Source of the DNA: Sphingopyxis italica
GTDB lineage: Bacteria; Pseudomonadota; Alphaproteobacteria; Sphingomonadales; Sphingomonadaceae
Assembly (NCBI RefSeq): GCF_011926545.1
Contig: NZ_JAATIT010000001.1
Span: forward strand, 62,001 to 126,000
Length of the DNA: 64,000 bases
Direction of reading: 5' to 3'
Positions within the stretch are counted from its first letter, which is position 1. Every line of letters starts with the position of its first letter. The notes under the pieces are model-generated. The model was not told where the DNA came from. It did not search any database and worked only from the letters and a program-made list of their open reading frames with translations. Below, piece by piece: positions 43,004 through 53,400 of the stretch. The translations under genes were made by a program, and so were the position numbers.

Positions 43004-43843
43004 TCAGCGGAGCAACTGGCTCCGGAGGCTGGGCACCGCGCGGGCGAGCGCCTGCGTGACGAGCTTCGCGGTAACCTCGGCGCCGACATTACCCAGATGC
43101 GTGTAGTCGAACTTGCGCGTGACCTGCCCGCGCGCGCCGTTGCCCTCGATCGGCGGCGGGGGCGGTGGTGCCGGGCGCGCCGGCAGCGTCGTACCGGTCC
43201 TCGCCGCGGCGAGCTCCTCGGCCGTCGGCGGTTCCTGCGCGAGCTTGGTCGCCGTCTCGGCGCCCATTTCCTGCGTCTGCGCGGCGCTGAGCGCGTTCAG
43301 ATCGACAAGCGGCACGTCCATTGCCTTCGCGACACCGCGGATCTGGTCGGACCAGCTCGCGAGCGTGTTCTTAAGCTTGCCGTCGCGGAACTCGCGCCGC
43401 GTCAGCGGGGTGACGAGCACCGGGGTGGCGCCCGCCGCCCTCACCTCTTCGACGAAGCGGCGGAGGTTGGCGGGAAACTCGGTCGTCTCGTCGGTCCAGC
43501 GTTCGGATTTGCTCGACTGGTCGTTGTGCGCGAACTGGATCAATACCCAGGTGCCGCGATAGCCCGGCACCTTCGCCTCGGCGAGCGCGATGTCCCAGCT
43601 GCCTTCCTGCCGATAGCTGCGCGTCGAGCGCCCGCCCCGCCCCGCGTTGAGGCACGCGACCGACGATTTGACGTGGTGCGCGCAAAACGCCCCGCCCCAG
43701 CCGCTGTGCGGCGCCATCGTCGAATCGCCGACGAGGATGATCTTGTAGGGATCGAGCGGCGGGGCATCGGTGCGTTCGCGCGGCGCGGCCTGCGCCCCGC
43801 TCGCGAGCAGGGCGCAGGCGGCAATGGCGACAAGCCGGCGCAT
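43004..43843 (-). CDS. SGNH/GDSL hydrolase (rhamnogalacturonan acetylesterase-like)
   Basis: The 279-residue protein has a signal peptide (RRLVAIAACALLASGAQA) and the SGNH blocks ILVGDSTMAPH (Ser41), NAGRGGRSTRSY, LIQFAHND and DYTHLG near the C-terminus. It resembles the RhgT/rhamnogalacturonan acetylesterase group. A Pro-rich linker (ARPAPPPPPPIEG) precedes the last block. Its start overlaps the SDR stop (TGATG). As the last gene of the PL6-PL17-MFS-SDR operon it may deacetylate O-acetylated alginate in the periplasm; this substrate is inference from context. Confidence 0.85.
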   Translation of the reverse strand: MRRLVAIAACALLASGAQAAPRERTDAPPLDPYKIILVGDSTMAPHSGWGGAFCAHHVKSSVACLNAGRGGRSTRSYRQEGSWDIALAEAKVPGYRGTWVLIQFAHNDQSSKSERWTDETTEFPANLRRFVEEVRAAGATPVLVTPLTRREFRDGKLKNTLASWSDQIRGVAKAMDVPLVDLNALSAAQTQEMGAETATKLAQEPPTAEELAAARTGTTLPARPAPPPPPPIEGNGARGQVTRKFDYTHLGNVGAEVTAKLVTQALARAVPSLRSQLLR

Positions 43844-44595
43844 CAGGAGAAGCCTAGTCCGCCGTTGATGTCGAGGCAGACGCCGGCGAGGAAGCTCGCG
43901 GCGGGCGACGCGAGATAGACGATCGTGTCGGCGACCTCGTCGGGATGACCTTCGCGGCGCAGCGGCGTGTTGCCGGCGGTCGCGGCGCGCCCTTCGGGCT
44001 TCGAGAAGATGTCGTGGAAGCTCGTGCCGATCAGGCCCGGGCAGACGGCGTTGACGCGGATGCCCTGCGGCCCGAGTTCCTTTGCCATCGCGCGGGTGTA
44101 GGTCATCAGCGCGCCCTTTGCGGTCGCATAGACCGAGGCGCCGGGACCGCCGCCGTCGCGGCCGGCGAGCGACGACACGTTCACCACCGCCGATCCCTCG
44201 CCGAGGAAGGGCTGCGACGCCTGGAGAACGAGGAAGGCCGATTTGAGGTTGAGCGTCATCACATGGTCGAAGAAATCCTCGTCCATCTCGCTCAGCGTCT
44301 TGCGCGCGATCATGCCGCCCGCGAGGTTGACGAGGATGTCGAGCCGGCCGCTGAACGCGACGCCGACCTCGTCGAGCATCGCCCTGACGGCACCGCTGTC
44401 GGTGACGTCGGCCTGGACCAGAAAGGCGTCGCCGCCGGCATCCTTGATCGTCTTCAGCGTCTCTTCGGCGGCTTCGCGGCCGCTGTTATAGTTGATCGCG
44501 ACGCGAACGCCGGCGCGCGCGAGCGCGATCGAGACCGATCGGCCGATGTCGCGTCCGCCGCCGGTGACGAGCGCGGTTTTGCCCTGGAGAGTCAT
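43843..44595 (-). CDS. SDR oxidoreductase, probable DEH reductase
   Basis: The 250-residue short-chain dehydrogenase has the cofactor motif TGGGRDIG (residues 11-18), NLAGG at 90-94, the catalytic Ser142 (NVSS), Tyr156 and Lys160 (YATAK), and the C-terminal DINGGLGF segment. In alginate operons such an SDR (A1-R/DehR type) reduces the lyase product 4-deoxy-L-erythro-5-hexoseulose uronate (DEH) to KDG. It lies 13 bases after the MFS stop, with AAGGA as ribosome binding site. Cofactor preference cannot be read reliably from sequence. Confidence 0.9.
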   Translation of the reverse strand: MTLQGKTALVTGGGRDIGRSVSIALARAGVRVAINYNSGREAAEETLKTIKDAGGDAFLVQADVTDSGAVRAMLDEVGVAFSGRLDILVNLAGGMIARKTLSEMDEDFFDHVMTLNLKSAFLVLQASQPFLGEGSAVVNVSSLAGRDGGGPGASVYATAKGALMTYTRAMAKELGPQGIRVNAVCPGLIGTSFHDIFSKPEGRAATAGNTPLRREGHPDEVADTIVYLASPAASFLAGVCLDINGGLGFS

Positions 44596-44608
44596 GTGAT
44601 GCAGTTCC

Positions 44609-45892
44609 TTATTCTTGATTGTTGGTGGGTTTGGTGACGACCGGTTCGACGCGTCCGCCGATCAGCCAGAAACAGAGGAAGGAGACCGGCACGATCGCCG
44701 CGCTGAGCGCGAAAATCGGCGCGTAGCTCGTCTTGGTGAGCACGGGGACGAGCCAGGTGGTGATCAGCGTGCCCGCGACCGCGGCGGTGCCGCTGATCCC
44801 CGCGAGGCTGCCGACCGCGCCGCCGCCGAAATAGTCGCTCGGCAGCGTCTGGATATTACCGATCGCCATCTGGAAGCCGAACAGGATGCAGGCGATCAGC
44901 AGCACGGCGGTCAAGGGATCGCCCGCGCCGATCGTCAGCAGCAACGCGGGCAGCATGATCGCGCAGCCGATCGCGATGGTCAGCGTGCGCGCCTTGTGAA
45001 CGCCGCCGCCCTTGCTGATGATCCGCCCCGCGAACCAGCCGCCGAACAGGCTGCCGAGCATCGCGCCGACGAAGGGCACCCAGGCGAAAAGCCCGATCTG
45101 CTTGACGTCGAAGCCGAAGGTTTCGGCGAGATAGATCGGCAGCCACGACACGAAGAGCCACCAGACGGGATCGAGGAAGAAGCGCGACAGGATGACGCCC
45201 CAGCTCTGCCGATAGCGCAGCAGTTCGCCGAGCGGCACGCGGCGGCTGTCGTCACGGCCGGCCTCGGTGCGGCCAGTCAGGATATAGTCGCGCTCTTCTT
45301 CGCTGAGACCGGGATGCTTTTCGGGATCGGCCTTGTAGAACCAGAGCCAGGGGACGAGCCAGATGAAGCCGAGCACGCCGATGAGCAGGAAGGTGCCGTG
45401 CCAGCCGAACTGGACGAAGAGCAGCGCGATCAGCGGCGCCGAGATGATCCCGCCGAGCGAGGCGCCGGCGTTGAAGATGCCCTGCGCCAGCGCGCGTTCG
45501 CGCGAGGGGAACCAGAGCGCGTTCGCCTTTGCGGCGCCGGGCCAATTGCCCGCCTCGCTGACCCCGAGCGTCGCGCGCAGCACCATTAGCAGCGGCATCG
45601 TACGCACCAGCGCGTGCGCGGCGATCGACAGCGACCAGACGACGATCGAGATGGTGAAACCCATCCGCGTGCCGATCGCGTCGAAAATGCGCCCGAAGAG
45701 CGACTGGCCGAAGGCGTAGAAGATCATGAAGATCGTCACGAGCAGCGCGTAATCTTCCTTGGTGGCGCCGATTTCCTTCGACACCTCGGGCCACATCACC
45801 GCGAGCGCGTTGCGGTCGATATAGTTGATCACGGTGGCGAGCGCGATCAGCGAGATCACGCCCCAGCGGAAGCGGCCTTTGATATTGCTCAT
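44609..45892 (-). CDS. MFS transporter for uronates (ExuT/DgoT-like)
   Basis: The 427-residue protein has 12 predicted transmembrane segments and the anion:cation symporter (hexuronate) family signatures NYIDRNALAVMWPEVSKEIG in TM1, the loop GRIFDAIGTRMGF, and GVSEAGNWPGAAKANALWFP. It would carry alginate monomers (DEH) or other uronates from periplasm to cytoplasm. The start ATG at 45892 overlaps the PL17 stop, with GGAGCGAAGAA upstream inside the PL17 gene. Confidence 0.9.
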   Translation of the reverse strand: MSNIKGRFRWGVISLIALATVINYIDRNALAVMWPEVSKEIGATKEDYALLVTIFMIFYAFGQSLFGRIFDAIGTRMGFTISIVVWSLSIAAHALVRTMPLLMVLRATLGVSEAGNWPGAAKANALWFPSRERALAQGIFNAGASLGGIISAPLIALLFVQFGWHGTFLLIGVLGFIWLVPWLWFYKADPEKHPGLSEEERDYILTGRTEAGRDDSRRVPLGELLRYRQSWGVILSRFFLDPVWWLFVSWLPIYLAETFGFDVKQIGLFAWVPFVGAMLGSLFGGWFAGRIISKGGGVHKARTLTIAIGCAIMLPALLLTIGAGDPLTAVLLIACILFGFQMAIGNIQTLPSDYFGGGAVGSLAGISGTAAVAGTLITTWLVPVLTKTSYAPIFALSAAIVPVSFLCFWLIGGRVEPVVTKPTNNQE

Positions 45893-48051
45893 TTCTTCGC
45901 TCCGGTCTTGGCGAGGTCGAGACGGCCGACGGGGCCGGTCCATGTCATGGTGCGGCCGTCGACGGTGAGGCTGTGCTTCGCATCTGCGGTCGTATCGTCG
46001 GCGACCGCGAGTGCGACGCGGCGACCGTCGACGAGGGTGATGAGGACGAGATCGGCGCCCTTTTCCTGGCGATGCTCGAGCGCCGCGACGCGCGCGCTGC
46101 TCGCGACCACCGTCTCGGCCGCGGCGTCATAGGCACCGTGCGGTTCGAGCAGGCTGACGAAGGTTGCGTCCGCCGCACCCTCGACGCGCTGGATCAGCGC
46201 GGGTTCGCGGCGCAGGTTGAACTCGGGATCGTTCGCGCCGCTTTCGGCGACGATGAAGCGCGCACCGGCGGGCGGCAGCATATGGTAGCTATAGAAGCGG
46301 CTGCCCTGCATCCACGTCAGCCGCGCCTTGCCGGCCTTGGTCCCGGTGCCGTCGACCCACAGATGCTGGTAGCCGTTCGCCTTGCCGAGCACCGGCCGCT
46401 CGGCGAGGTTGCGGTCGAACGCGATGTCGCTGTCGATGATATGCCCGGAAAAATGCAGCGGCAGGTCATAGATATGCCTGCCGCTGCCAGTTCCGTGGAG
46501 GATATCGAGCGTCAGAGGATTGGCGAGGCCGTCGACCTCGACCAGCAGCAGCGCGCGCCGGATTTTCACGTCCTTATACGCGCTGTCGATTTCGGCGATC
46601 GTGTAACGGGTCGGACCTTCGAGCGACGCGGCGAGCTGGCGCGTTCCGTGTTTTTCACCGGCTTTCCAGTCACCTGCGAAGTGGCTTTGCTCATCGACGA
46701 CAAGCGTGTTGTGCGCGATCGTCGCGCTGGCCCAGCTGTCGTTTTCGGGCAGGTAACGCCCGCCGTGCTTCGCCTCGACATTGAGGAAGCGCGCCGCGCC
46801 ATAGTCGGTCACGACCGCGCCGGTCTCGTCATAATAGAGCCAGCCGAGCCGGTCGAAATGGCCGTGGCCCATGCCTTGCACGGTGTTCTTGGCGACGAGC
46901 AGCGGGCCTGCCGGATCGGCGTTGGTGCGCAGCAGGACGAGCGCGCCGCCCTTGCCGTCGGGACCGTCGGAGAGGAGCCGCGAGCCGAACGGCCAGGGCT
47001 TTGCCTTGCCCGCCGCGAGGTCGGCGGCCATCGCCTGCCCTGCCGGGGTCAGCACGGTGCGCCCCTGCCAGTCGGCGATCGACAGGAAGGCCGGGTCCTT
47101 GGTGGCGCCATAGGCGATGGCGACCGCGTGATAGAGTTCCTCGGTGCGCAGGCTCTTGTCGGGCATCGCGTCGTTGATCGGCAGGAAATAGCCGTCGTGT
47201 GTCAGGTCGATCGCGGTGCGGATCGCCTTGAGCACGATGCCGTCACGATATTCGAAAATCTTGCGGCCCGGATCATTCGCGGCGATCGCGGCTGCGAAGA
47301 CGACGAAAGGTTGCAGCGCATAGCGTTGATAATAGGGCCCTTCGGCATAATAGCCGTCGGGCGAGAAGAGCAGATCGAGCTGGCGGAGGAAGCCGGCCTT
47401 GCCGCTCTTGTCGAGCCCGAGCAGCGCCTTGTCGACGAGGTCGCGGTCGCCGAGCAGATAGCCCGAGAGGCCGACGCCGGCGGCCGCCCAGGTCGCGTGA
47501 TTGTGGATGCGGTTGATGACCTGGGGCGAACCGTCCGACAGGAAGCGCGCCATCAGGCGGATCACATTGTCGTCGATCCGCTTGCGGTCGGCGGCGGGCA
47601 GCGCGTCGCGGATCTGGGCATAGCCCTGCACCGCGTTGACGAGGAAGACGCTGTCGTTGAGGCTCTGCCAGAACAGGCGGCCCGCGTTCTGGTTGGCCTT
47701 TGCGGGATGCGGCCCGAGCCCCGGATAAAGATCGGCATAGGCGAGCAGCATGTCGCGGACATGGTCGCGGTAGCGCGCTTCGCCGGTGAGGCGGAAAAGC
47801 TGGCCGCCCTCGAAAATGATGCGGTAATTGCGCTTGTGCTGTTCGTGGGTGAAGCCGCCGCCGGGATCCTTCGGCACCGGGACATTGATGCCCGCCTTGA
47901 TCGACGCATCGACGTCACGCCGCGCGCGCTCGACCTCGGCAGCGAAGAGCGGCGCGAACGTCTGCGATGAAGCGGCGGGCGGGGTCTGCGCCGCGGTTGG
48001 GACGGCGGGCAGCGTGGCGGCGGCGAGCAGGAGCGCGATCGTGCGGGTCAT
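45889..48051 (-). CDS. Oligoalginate lyase, PL17 (heparinase II/III fold)
   Basis: The 720-residue protein has a signal peptide (MTRTIALLLAAATLPAVPTAAQ), an alpha/alpha toroid domain (about residues 30-340) and a beta-sheet heparinase II/III-like domain (about 360-640). PL17 landmarks are Asn184-His185 in RIHNHATWAA, the catalytic Tyr region in DGYYAEGPYYQRYALQPF (around Tyr240-241), and QGMGHGHFDRLGWLYYDETG in the C-terminal part. It is an exolyase that releases unsaturated monouronates, which become DEH. Start and stop both overlap neighbours by four bases (ATGA), tying it tightly to PL6 and the MFS gene. Confidence 0.92.
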   Translation of the reverse strand: MTRTIALLLAAATLPAVPTAAQTPPAASSQTFAPLFAAEVERARRDVDASIKAGINVPVPKDPGGGFTHEQHKRNYRIIFEGGQLFRLTGEARYRDHVRDMLLAYADLYPGLGPHPAKANQNAGRLFWQSLNDSVFLVNAVQGYAQIRDALPAADRKRIDDNVIRLMARFLSDGSPQVINRIHNHATWAAAGVGLSGYLLGDRDLVDKALLGLDKSGKAGFLRQLDLLFSPDGYYAEGPYYQRYALQPFVVFAAAIAANDPGRKIFEYRDGIVLKAIRTAIDLTHDGYFLPINDAMPDKSLRTEELYHAVAIAYGATKDPAFLSIADWQGRTVLTPAGQAMAADLAAGKAKPWPFGSRLLSDGPDGKGGALVLLRTNADPAGPLLVAKNTVQGMGHGHFDRLGWLYYDETGAVVTDYGAARFLNVEAKHGGRYLPENDSWASATIAHNTLVVDEQSHFAGDWKAGEKHGTRQLAASLEGPTRYTIAEIDSAYKDVKIRRALLLVEVDGLANPLTLDILHGTGSGRHIYDLPLHFSGHIIDSDIAFDRNLAERPVLGKANGYQHLWVDGTGTKAGKARLTWMQGSRFYSYHMLPPAGARFIVAESGANDPEFNLRREPALIQRVEGAADATFVSLLEPHGAYDAAAETVVASSARVAALEHRQEKGADLVLITLVDGRRVALAVADDTTADAKHSLTVDGRTMTWTGPVGRLDLAKTGAKK

Positions 48052-50261
48052 GGGCGCGCCTCCACGACATTGCCGACAAGCTGCCCACGCGGCGGGCCTT
48101 TCCACGCCAGTTCCTCGATGCGCGGCGCGGGGGTCGCGGCAAAGGCGTTCGACGCGATGCGCGTTTCGGGCGCGCCGACCGAATGGATGACGAGGATGCC
48201 GTCCGACTTGGCGAAGCTGTTCCGCGCGATGTCGGTATGCTGGGCGCCCGAGATGCGCAGCGACGCGCCGCCCGCCCCGCTGTCGGCGACACTCGATCCG
48301 GCCATCGCGAACCAGGGGCCGAAGGTGCTTTCGTCGGTGCCCTTGCGCAAGATGTCGGCGACCATCGCGACGCCGGCGAAGCGGCTGCCGCTGATCGTCA
48401 GCCGTTCCATCGGATACCAGCCCTTCGGTTGCTGCTCGCCGGTCGCGGCGACGACGACGCCCATGGAAGAAAAATCGCTGTTGGTGATCGTCACATCGTC
48501 GGCGAAGGTGCCGGGCGCCATCGTAATGCCGTCGAGACGGCCCTTGCCCGGGCCGCGCACCGATACGCGGTCGAGCGCGATGCTGTAGTTGGGCGCGACT
48601 CCGGCGCCGACCGCGATCAGCGCGCCGTTGCCGGGCGATGCACTTGCGTCGATTGCCAGATTTTCGAGCCGCAGCCCGCCGCCCCCCTCGATCCGCGCAA
48701 GGCTCGACGCGACGCGCAGCACGGGCTTCGCATCCTTCGCCCCGGCGATGGTCAGCCGGCGTTGCACCGTCAGCGGCGCGGCGATGTCATAGGTGCCGGT
48801 GGCGAGCGCCAGCGTGTCGCCGGCCTTCGCATCGGCGACCGCCTGTGTGAGCGAGGCGTTCGCCGCGATCGGTCGCGTGACGCCGGTGCCGAACGCCGCC
48901 TCCGGCGTATCGCCGCGATACCAGCTCGCGCCGACCTCTTCGCGGGTAACGGGTTTGAGGTCGCGCGGCGCGCCGACGGCGGCGAGCGCGGCGTCGGCCG
49001 GATAGAGCAGGCCGTTGGCGGCGCGTTCGAGCTTGACCTCGCGCTGCTCGACGCCCGCGCCCAGAAGCGGTTTTGCGACCTTCGCTTGAACATTGCCCGC
49101 GAAGGCGATGCCGCCGATTTCGCCCTCCGCGCGGAACGGGTCCTGCCCTTTCGCGCCGACGATCAGATTGCGTTCGAACTTGCTGCCCACGGGGGGTGCC
49201 GAACGTTCGGCGTCGGCGCCCGCCGCAAGGGTGATGCGCGCGACGTCGATGAGGCTGTTGCCCTCGATCCGCGCGTTCGCGACCTGATGATAGCGGTTGA
49301 TCACCGAATTGGGCACGCCGTTCATCACGGTGATCGCGCTTTTGAACGAGCTGCCCGCGAGCCCTTCGAAATAATTGTCGCGCACGATCTGGTCGCGGTT
49401 GATGATGCGCACGCCGCCGGTGTCGGGCACGCCCTTGCCGAAGAAGATGTTGCGTTCGACGAGGTTGCCGTTGCCGTGACGCAGCACGAAGGCGCCTTGC
49501 GATGCCAGCACCAGATTTTCGCGGACGATATTGCCGCCCGATTTGACCGAGACGATCTCGACCTCGCCGCTCGTCCGGTCGAAAATGTTGCGCTCGACGA
49601 TCGTGTGACTGTCGGACAGCGATTCCTCGCTGGTCCCGATGCGGATCGTCTCGCCGCCGTTCGAGCCCAAGGGCGGGCGCGGGCCGAAATAATTGTGATC
49701 GATGCGATGGCCGTTATCGAGCGGATCGCCGGCGCGGCGGATCACCGCGAGCGTCACGCCGGCGTTAGTCTTGCCCTCGAAATGCGAATGATCGACGCGG
49801 TTGCCGGTGCCGTAAAGCGCGACCCAGATATCCTCGGCGCGGCGGTCGGTCTTGCTATAGCCGTCGATGACCACCTCGGTGACACGGCTGTCGCTCGCGA
49901 GCGTTCTGGAATCGCGGCGGAAGCTGATCACCTGATCGGTCGGGCTGGCGCCGTCCTTGAAGACAAGGCCTGAAACGAGCAGAAACTTTCCGGCGATGCG
50001 CAAGTTCGACTGGCCGGTTACGAGCACCTTGCCCTTGGTCTGCGCGGTCAGCGCGATCGGCTTGGCGGCGGTGCCGGCTCCGGTGAAGACGATCTGGAAA
50101 TCGCGCCATTCGCCGTCGGCGAGGATGATCGTGTCGCCCGGCTGCGCCTTTTTCACCGCGGCCTTATATTGCGCCTGATCGGTCACGAGCAGGTCGCGCG
50201 CCAGCGCCGGATGCGCGGCCGAGACCAGCATCGCTACCATTAGAATCGCCTTTTTCTGCAC
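48048..50261 (-). CDS. Alginate lyase, PL6 (chondroitinase B family)
   Basis: The 737-residue secreted protein starts MQKKAILMVAMLVSAAHPALA (signal) and folds as two parallel beta-helices, the N-terminal one catalytic. The PL6 signature NGGETIRIG (residues 201-209), Glu233 and Glu235 as likely calcium ligands, Lys240 in SVKSGGN and Arg261 in LRHGNG correspond to the Ca-Lys-Arg machinery of chondroitinase B. With two beta-helix domains it fits the PL6_1 subgroup, which is MG- or G-specific. The start is the GTG at 50261 with GTGAGG upstream. It heads the alginate operon and would make oligomers for PL17. Confidence 0.92.
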   Translation of the reverse strand: MQKKAILMVAMLVSAAHPALARDLLVTDQAQYKAAVKKAQPGDTIILADGEWRDFQIVFTGAGTAAKPIALTAQTKGKVLVTGQSNLRIAGKFLLVSGLVFKDGASPTDQVISFRRDSRTLASDSRVTEVVIDGYSKTDRRAEDIWVALYGTGNRVDHSHFEGKTNAGVTLAVIRRAGDPLDNGHRIDHNYFGPRPPLGSNGGETIRIGTSEESLSDSHTIVERNIFDRTSGEVEIVSVKSGGNIVRENLVLASQGAFVLRHGNGNLVERNIFFGKGVPDTGGVRIINRDQIVRDNYFEGLAGSSFKSAITVMNGVPNSVINRYHQVANARIEGNSLIDVARITLAAGADAERSAPPVGSKFERNLIVGAKGQDPFRAEGEIGGIAFAGNVQAKVAKPLLGAGVEQREVKLERAANGLLYPADAALAAVGAPRDLKPVTREEVGASWYRGDTPEAAFGTGVTRPIAANASLTQAVADAKAGDTLALATGTYDIAAPLTVQRRLTIAGAKDAKPVLRVASSLARIEGGGGLRLENLAIDASASPGNGALIAVGAGVAPNYSIALDRVSVRGPGKGRLDGITMAPGTFADDVTITNSDFSSMGVVVAATGEQQPKGWYPMERLTISGSRFAGVAMVADILRKGTDESTFGPWFAMAGSSVADSGAGGASLRISGAQHTDIARNSFAKSDGILVIHSVGAPETRIASNAFAATPAPRIEELAWKGPPRGQLVGNVVEARP

Positions 50262-50286
50262 CGCGCCTCACCCTTTTTATGATTCT

Positions 50287-50376
50287 TGGCCATTGGACTA
50301 TACAAGAGGTAGGACAATATCAACCCGCTTATGGTATGAATCATGGGTTGACATATTGGTGTGACAAGAGGAATTT
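50287..50376. promoter_or_regulatory. Divergent promoter/operator between PL6 and TBDR
   Basis: The region has TACAAGAGGTAGGACAA (50301-50317), nearly identical to a segment upstream of the local FadR-type regulator. TGGTGTGACAA (50357-50367) is one base from the TGGT-N3-ACCA core seen upstream of the other TBDR. TTGACA (50348-50353), 17 bases, then GAATTT (50371-50376) is a plausible plus-strand promoter, and the TGGT element would sit inside it. Confidence 0.55.
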
Positions 50377-50408
50377 CTCTCCAAACAAAGGCAAACAGGG
50401 AGAGTGGG

Positions 50409-53400
50409 ATGATTCGGGGCAGCCTCGTGCGCGTTTCGCGCGGTAAAATGAATTTCGCGGCGACGCTGCTGGGCACGACGGCCATCGCGATGCTCGCCGT
50501 TCCCGTATTCGCGCAGGATACGGCGTCGGCCGATGCTGCCGCCGACGATGCGGGCGATGATGCGATCGTCGTCACCGGTATCCGCAGCTCCCTTGCCACA
50601 GCGCTGGGCGAAAAGCGCACCTCCGACAATATCGTCGAAGTCATCCAGGCCGAAGATATCGGCAAGCTGCCCGACCAGAACCTCGCCGAAGTGCTGGAGA
50701 ATGTCACCGGGGTTCAGATCACGCGGCAGGCCGGCGTCGGCAATGCGGTGCAGATCCGCGGCACCGACGCCAACCGCACCGAAATCAACGGCGTGTCGAC
50801 CATCGGGTCGGGCGCGGGCCGATCGGGCATCAGTTTCGAGGATTTGCCCGCCGCCTTGATCGCATCGGTCGAGGTGACCAAGGTGCCGACCGCGCAGACG
50901 ATCGAGGGATCGGTCGGCGGCACGATCAACCTGCGGACGATCCGCCCGCTCGACCTCAAGGAACCGCTGATCGCCGCGCGCGCGCAGATGGAAAACAGCG
51001 ACCTGTCGAAGTCCACCCTGCCCCGGCTGTCGGCGACGCTCGGCAACAATTGGGATACCGGCATCGGCGAAATCGGCATCGTGATGAGCGGGAGTTATGC
51101 CCGCCAGGACGTCGCCGCGTTCAAGCCGCGCGTCGATCGCGACGCGGTCGTCCTCCCCGGCTCGGGCCCGAGCGCCGAGGCCTTTCCTTTCCTGCGCATC
51201 CAGTTCCTTCAGCAGGGATTGGAGAATTACGAATATGAAACCTACAACGGCACCGCCGCGCTGGAGTGGAAGCCGAACGACGATCTGAAATTCTATTTCG
51301 ACGCGACGCTCAACAACCAGACGCGCGGGCAGCAGAGCCACCGCGTGCAGATTTCGGGCACGGCGACACCGTCGGTCGTCGACGCGACGGACAATACAGC
51401 ATTCGAAACGGTCGACTGGGGCACGCTCGACGGTCCCGACGGCCCGATCGACCTTGGCAGCGTCGACGCCACCGTTGCCGGCACGCTCGGCATCGGCGGC
51501 GCCACCGGAACGGTGATCGACCCGAATATGCGCACGTCGAGCGACACCGGCGCGCGCGTCACGAAGAGCCGGGTGTTCGACCTTGGCAGCGAATGGCAGG
51601 TGACCGACAAGCTGAGGATGCGTGCGGAAGTGGCGCTGTCGACCTCGAAATCGGACTTCCCGAACTTCTCGACGACGCTCGATTTCATCAACCCCAACGG
51701 GCCGCAGCCGCAAATCGGGCGCAGCATCGACAATGGCGTGCCGATCGAATTCGATCTGCGCGGCGGCACGCTGCAGTTCGGCATCGATCAGGCGAACCCC
51801 TTTGCCCCGACCGCGGCGCAATTGCTCGATCCCGCGAACTACCAGCTGCAACAGGTCGCTCAGGGCGCCAACACGACCGACAATCAGGAACGGGCGGCGC
51901 GGCTCGATTTTTCCTATGACACGACCGATCTCAACCCTTTCGTCACCTCGGTCGACTTCGGCTACCGCTGGAACCGGACGTCGGCGGAAAACAGCGAATT
52001 TTCACGGAATGTCAGCCTGACCAACACGACGAATGCGTGGAACCGGCCGTCGGGCGACCTGTTTTCCGACATATTGATCCCGGGGCCGAACAACTTCAAC
52101 GCGGCCGACGGGCGCCGGCTCTATTTCTCCGACTTCCTGCTGATCGACGGCGGGCTGGCGTTCGACGATCCGGCAAAGGTGCTGGACGCGCTCAATGCCG
52201 CGATCGACGCGAGCAACGCCGCGGCGACCGAGGGTCCGCCGGTCGCCTCGCTGGTGACGCCAACCGAATCCTTCGCGGGATTCTTCAAGATCAAGGAAAC
52301 GACGAACGCCGCCTATTTCCAGGCGAATATGGAGGGCGAAATCGCCGGCATGCCGGTGCGCGGCAACGCCGGTGTGCGCTGGCTGCACACCAGCCTGTCC
52401 TCGACCGGCAACAATATCGCGAACGGCGAGGTCACGGGGCAGACGGTTGCCAAAAGCTCGTATAATTTCCTGCTGCCGCGCTTCAACCTGGTGCTCGAAC
52501 CCGCCGACCGCTTCCTCCTCCGCGCCGGGATCGCGCGCGACATCCGCCGCCCGGATTTCGACACGCTGTCGACCTCCTTTTCCTTCGGCACCGGCGCGAA
52601 CACGCCCGTCGCGGTGGGCAATCCCGGCCTCGTTCCGGAAGCGGTGTGGTCGTTCGACCTGTCCGGCGAATATTATTTCGCGCCGTCGAGCCTGATCAGC
52701 ATCGGTTTCTTCCACAAGAGCCGCACCAATTTGTTCGCGCAGCGGCAGGAAGACCCAGCGCCCAATCTCGACGCCGACGGCAACCTCAATATCTCGATCG
52801 ACCCGTCATGCCCCGACGGCGGCATCTATAATCCGATCGCCAACCGCAACATCAACAACCCGATCCAGGGCGTCGGCATCTGCGTCCCGCGCAGTTCGAC
52901 CTTCAACGTTCCCGGAACGACGACGCAGACGGGTGTCGAGATCGCGTTCCAGCACGACCTGTCGGCTTGGGAAGATGTGCTCGGCTTCGCTTCGGGTTTC
53001 GGCTTTATCGGCAATTTCACCTATCAGAAGGCGGGCGGTTCGGCGCGCGAATATCGGGACGCCGACGGGCCGCGGACGGTGTTCACCCAGCTCGGCTATC
53101 CGGGTTCGCAGGACCTGATCTCGCTGACCAACCTGTCGAAATATTCTTATAATACAACGCTGTTCTACGACAAATACGGGCTCAACGCGCGCGTGCGCTA
53201 TACGTGGCGGTCGAGCTATGTGTCGGACGACCCCTTCTTCTTTGGCCTGCCGCTGATCAACGGCGCACGGGGACAGCTCAACGCCAGCATCAATTACGAC
53301 ATCAACGATCATATCAATGTCGGTGTCGAGGGCATCAACCTGCTGCGCGGCGACCAGAACCAATATTGCGTGAACAACAAGGCGCTGCTGTGCTTCCAGG

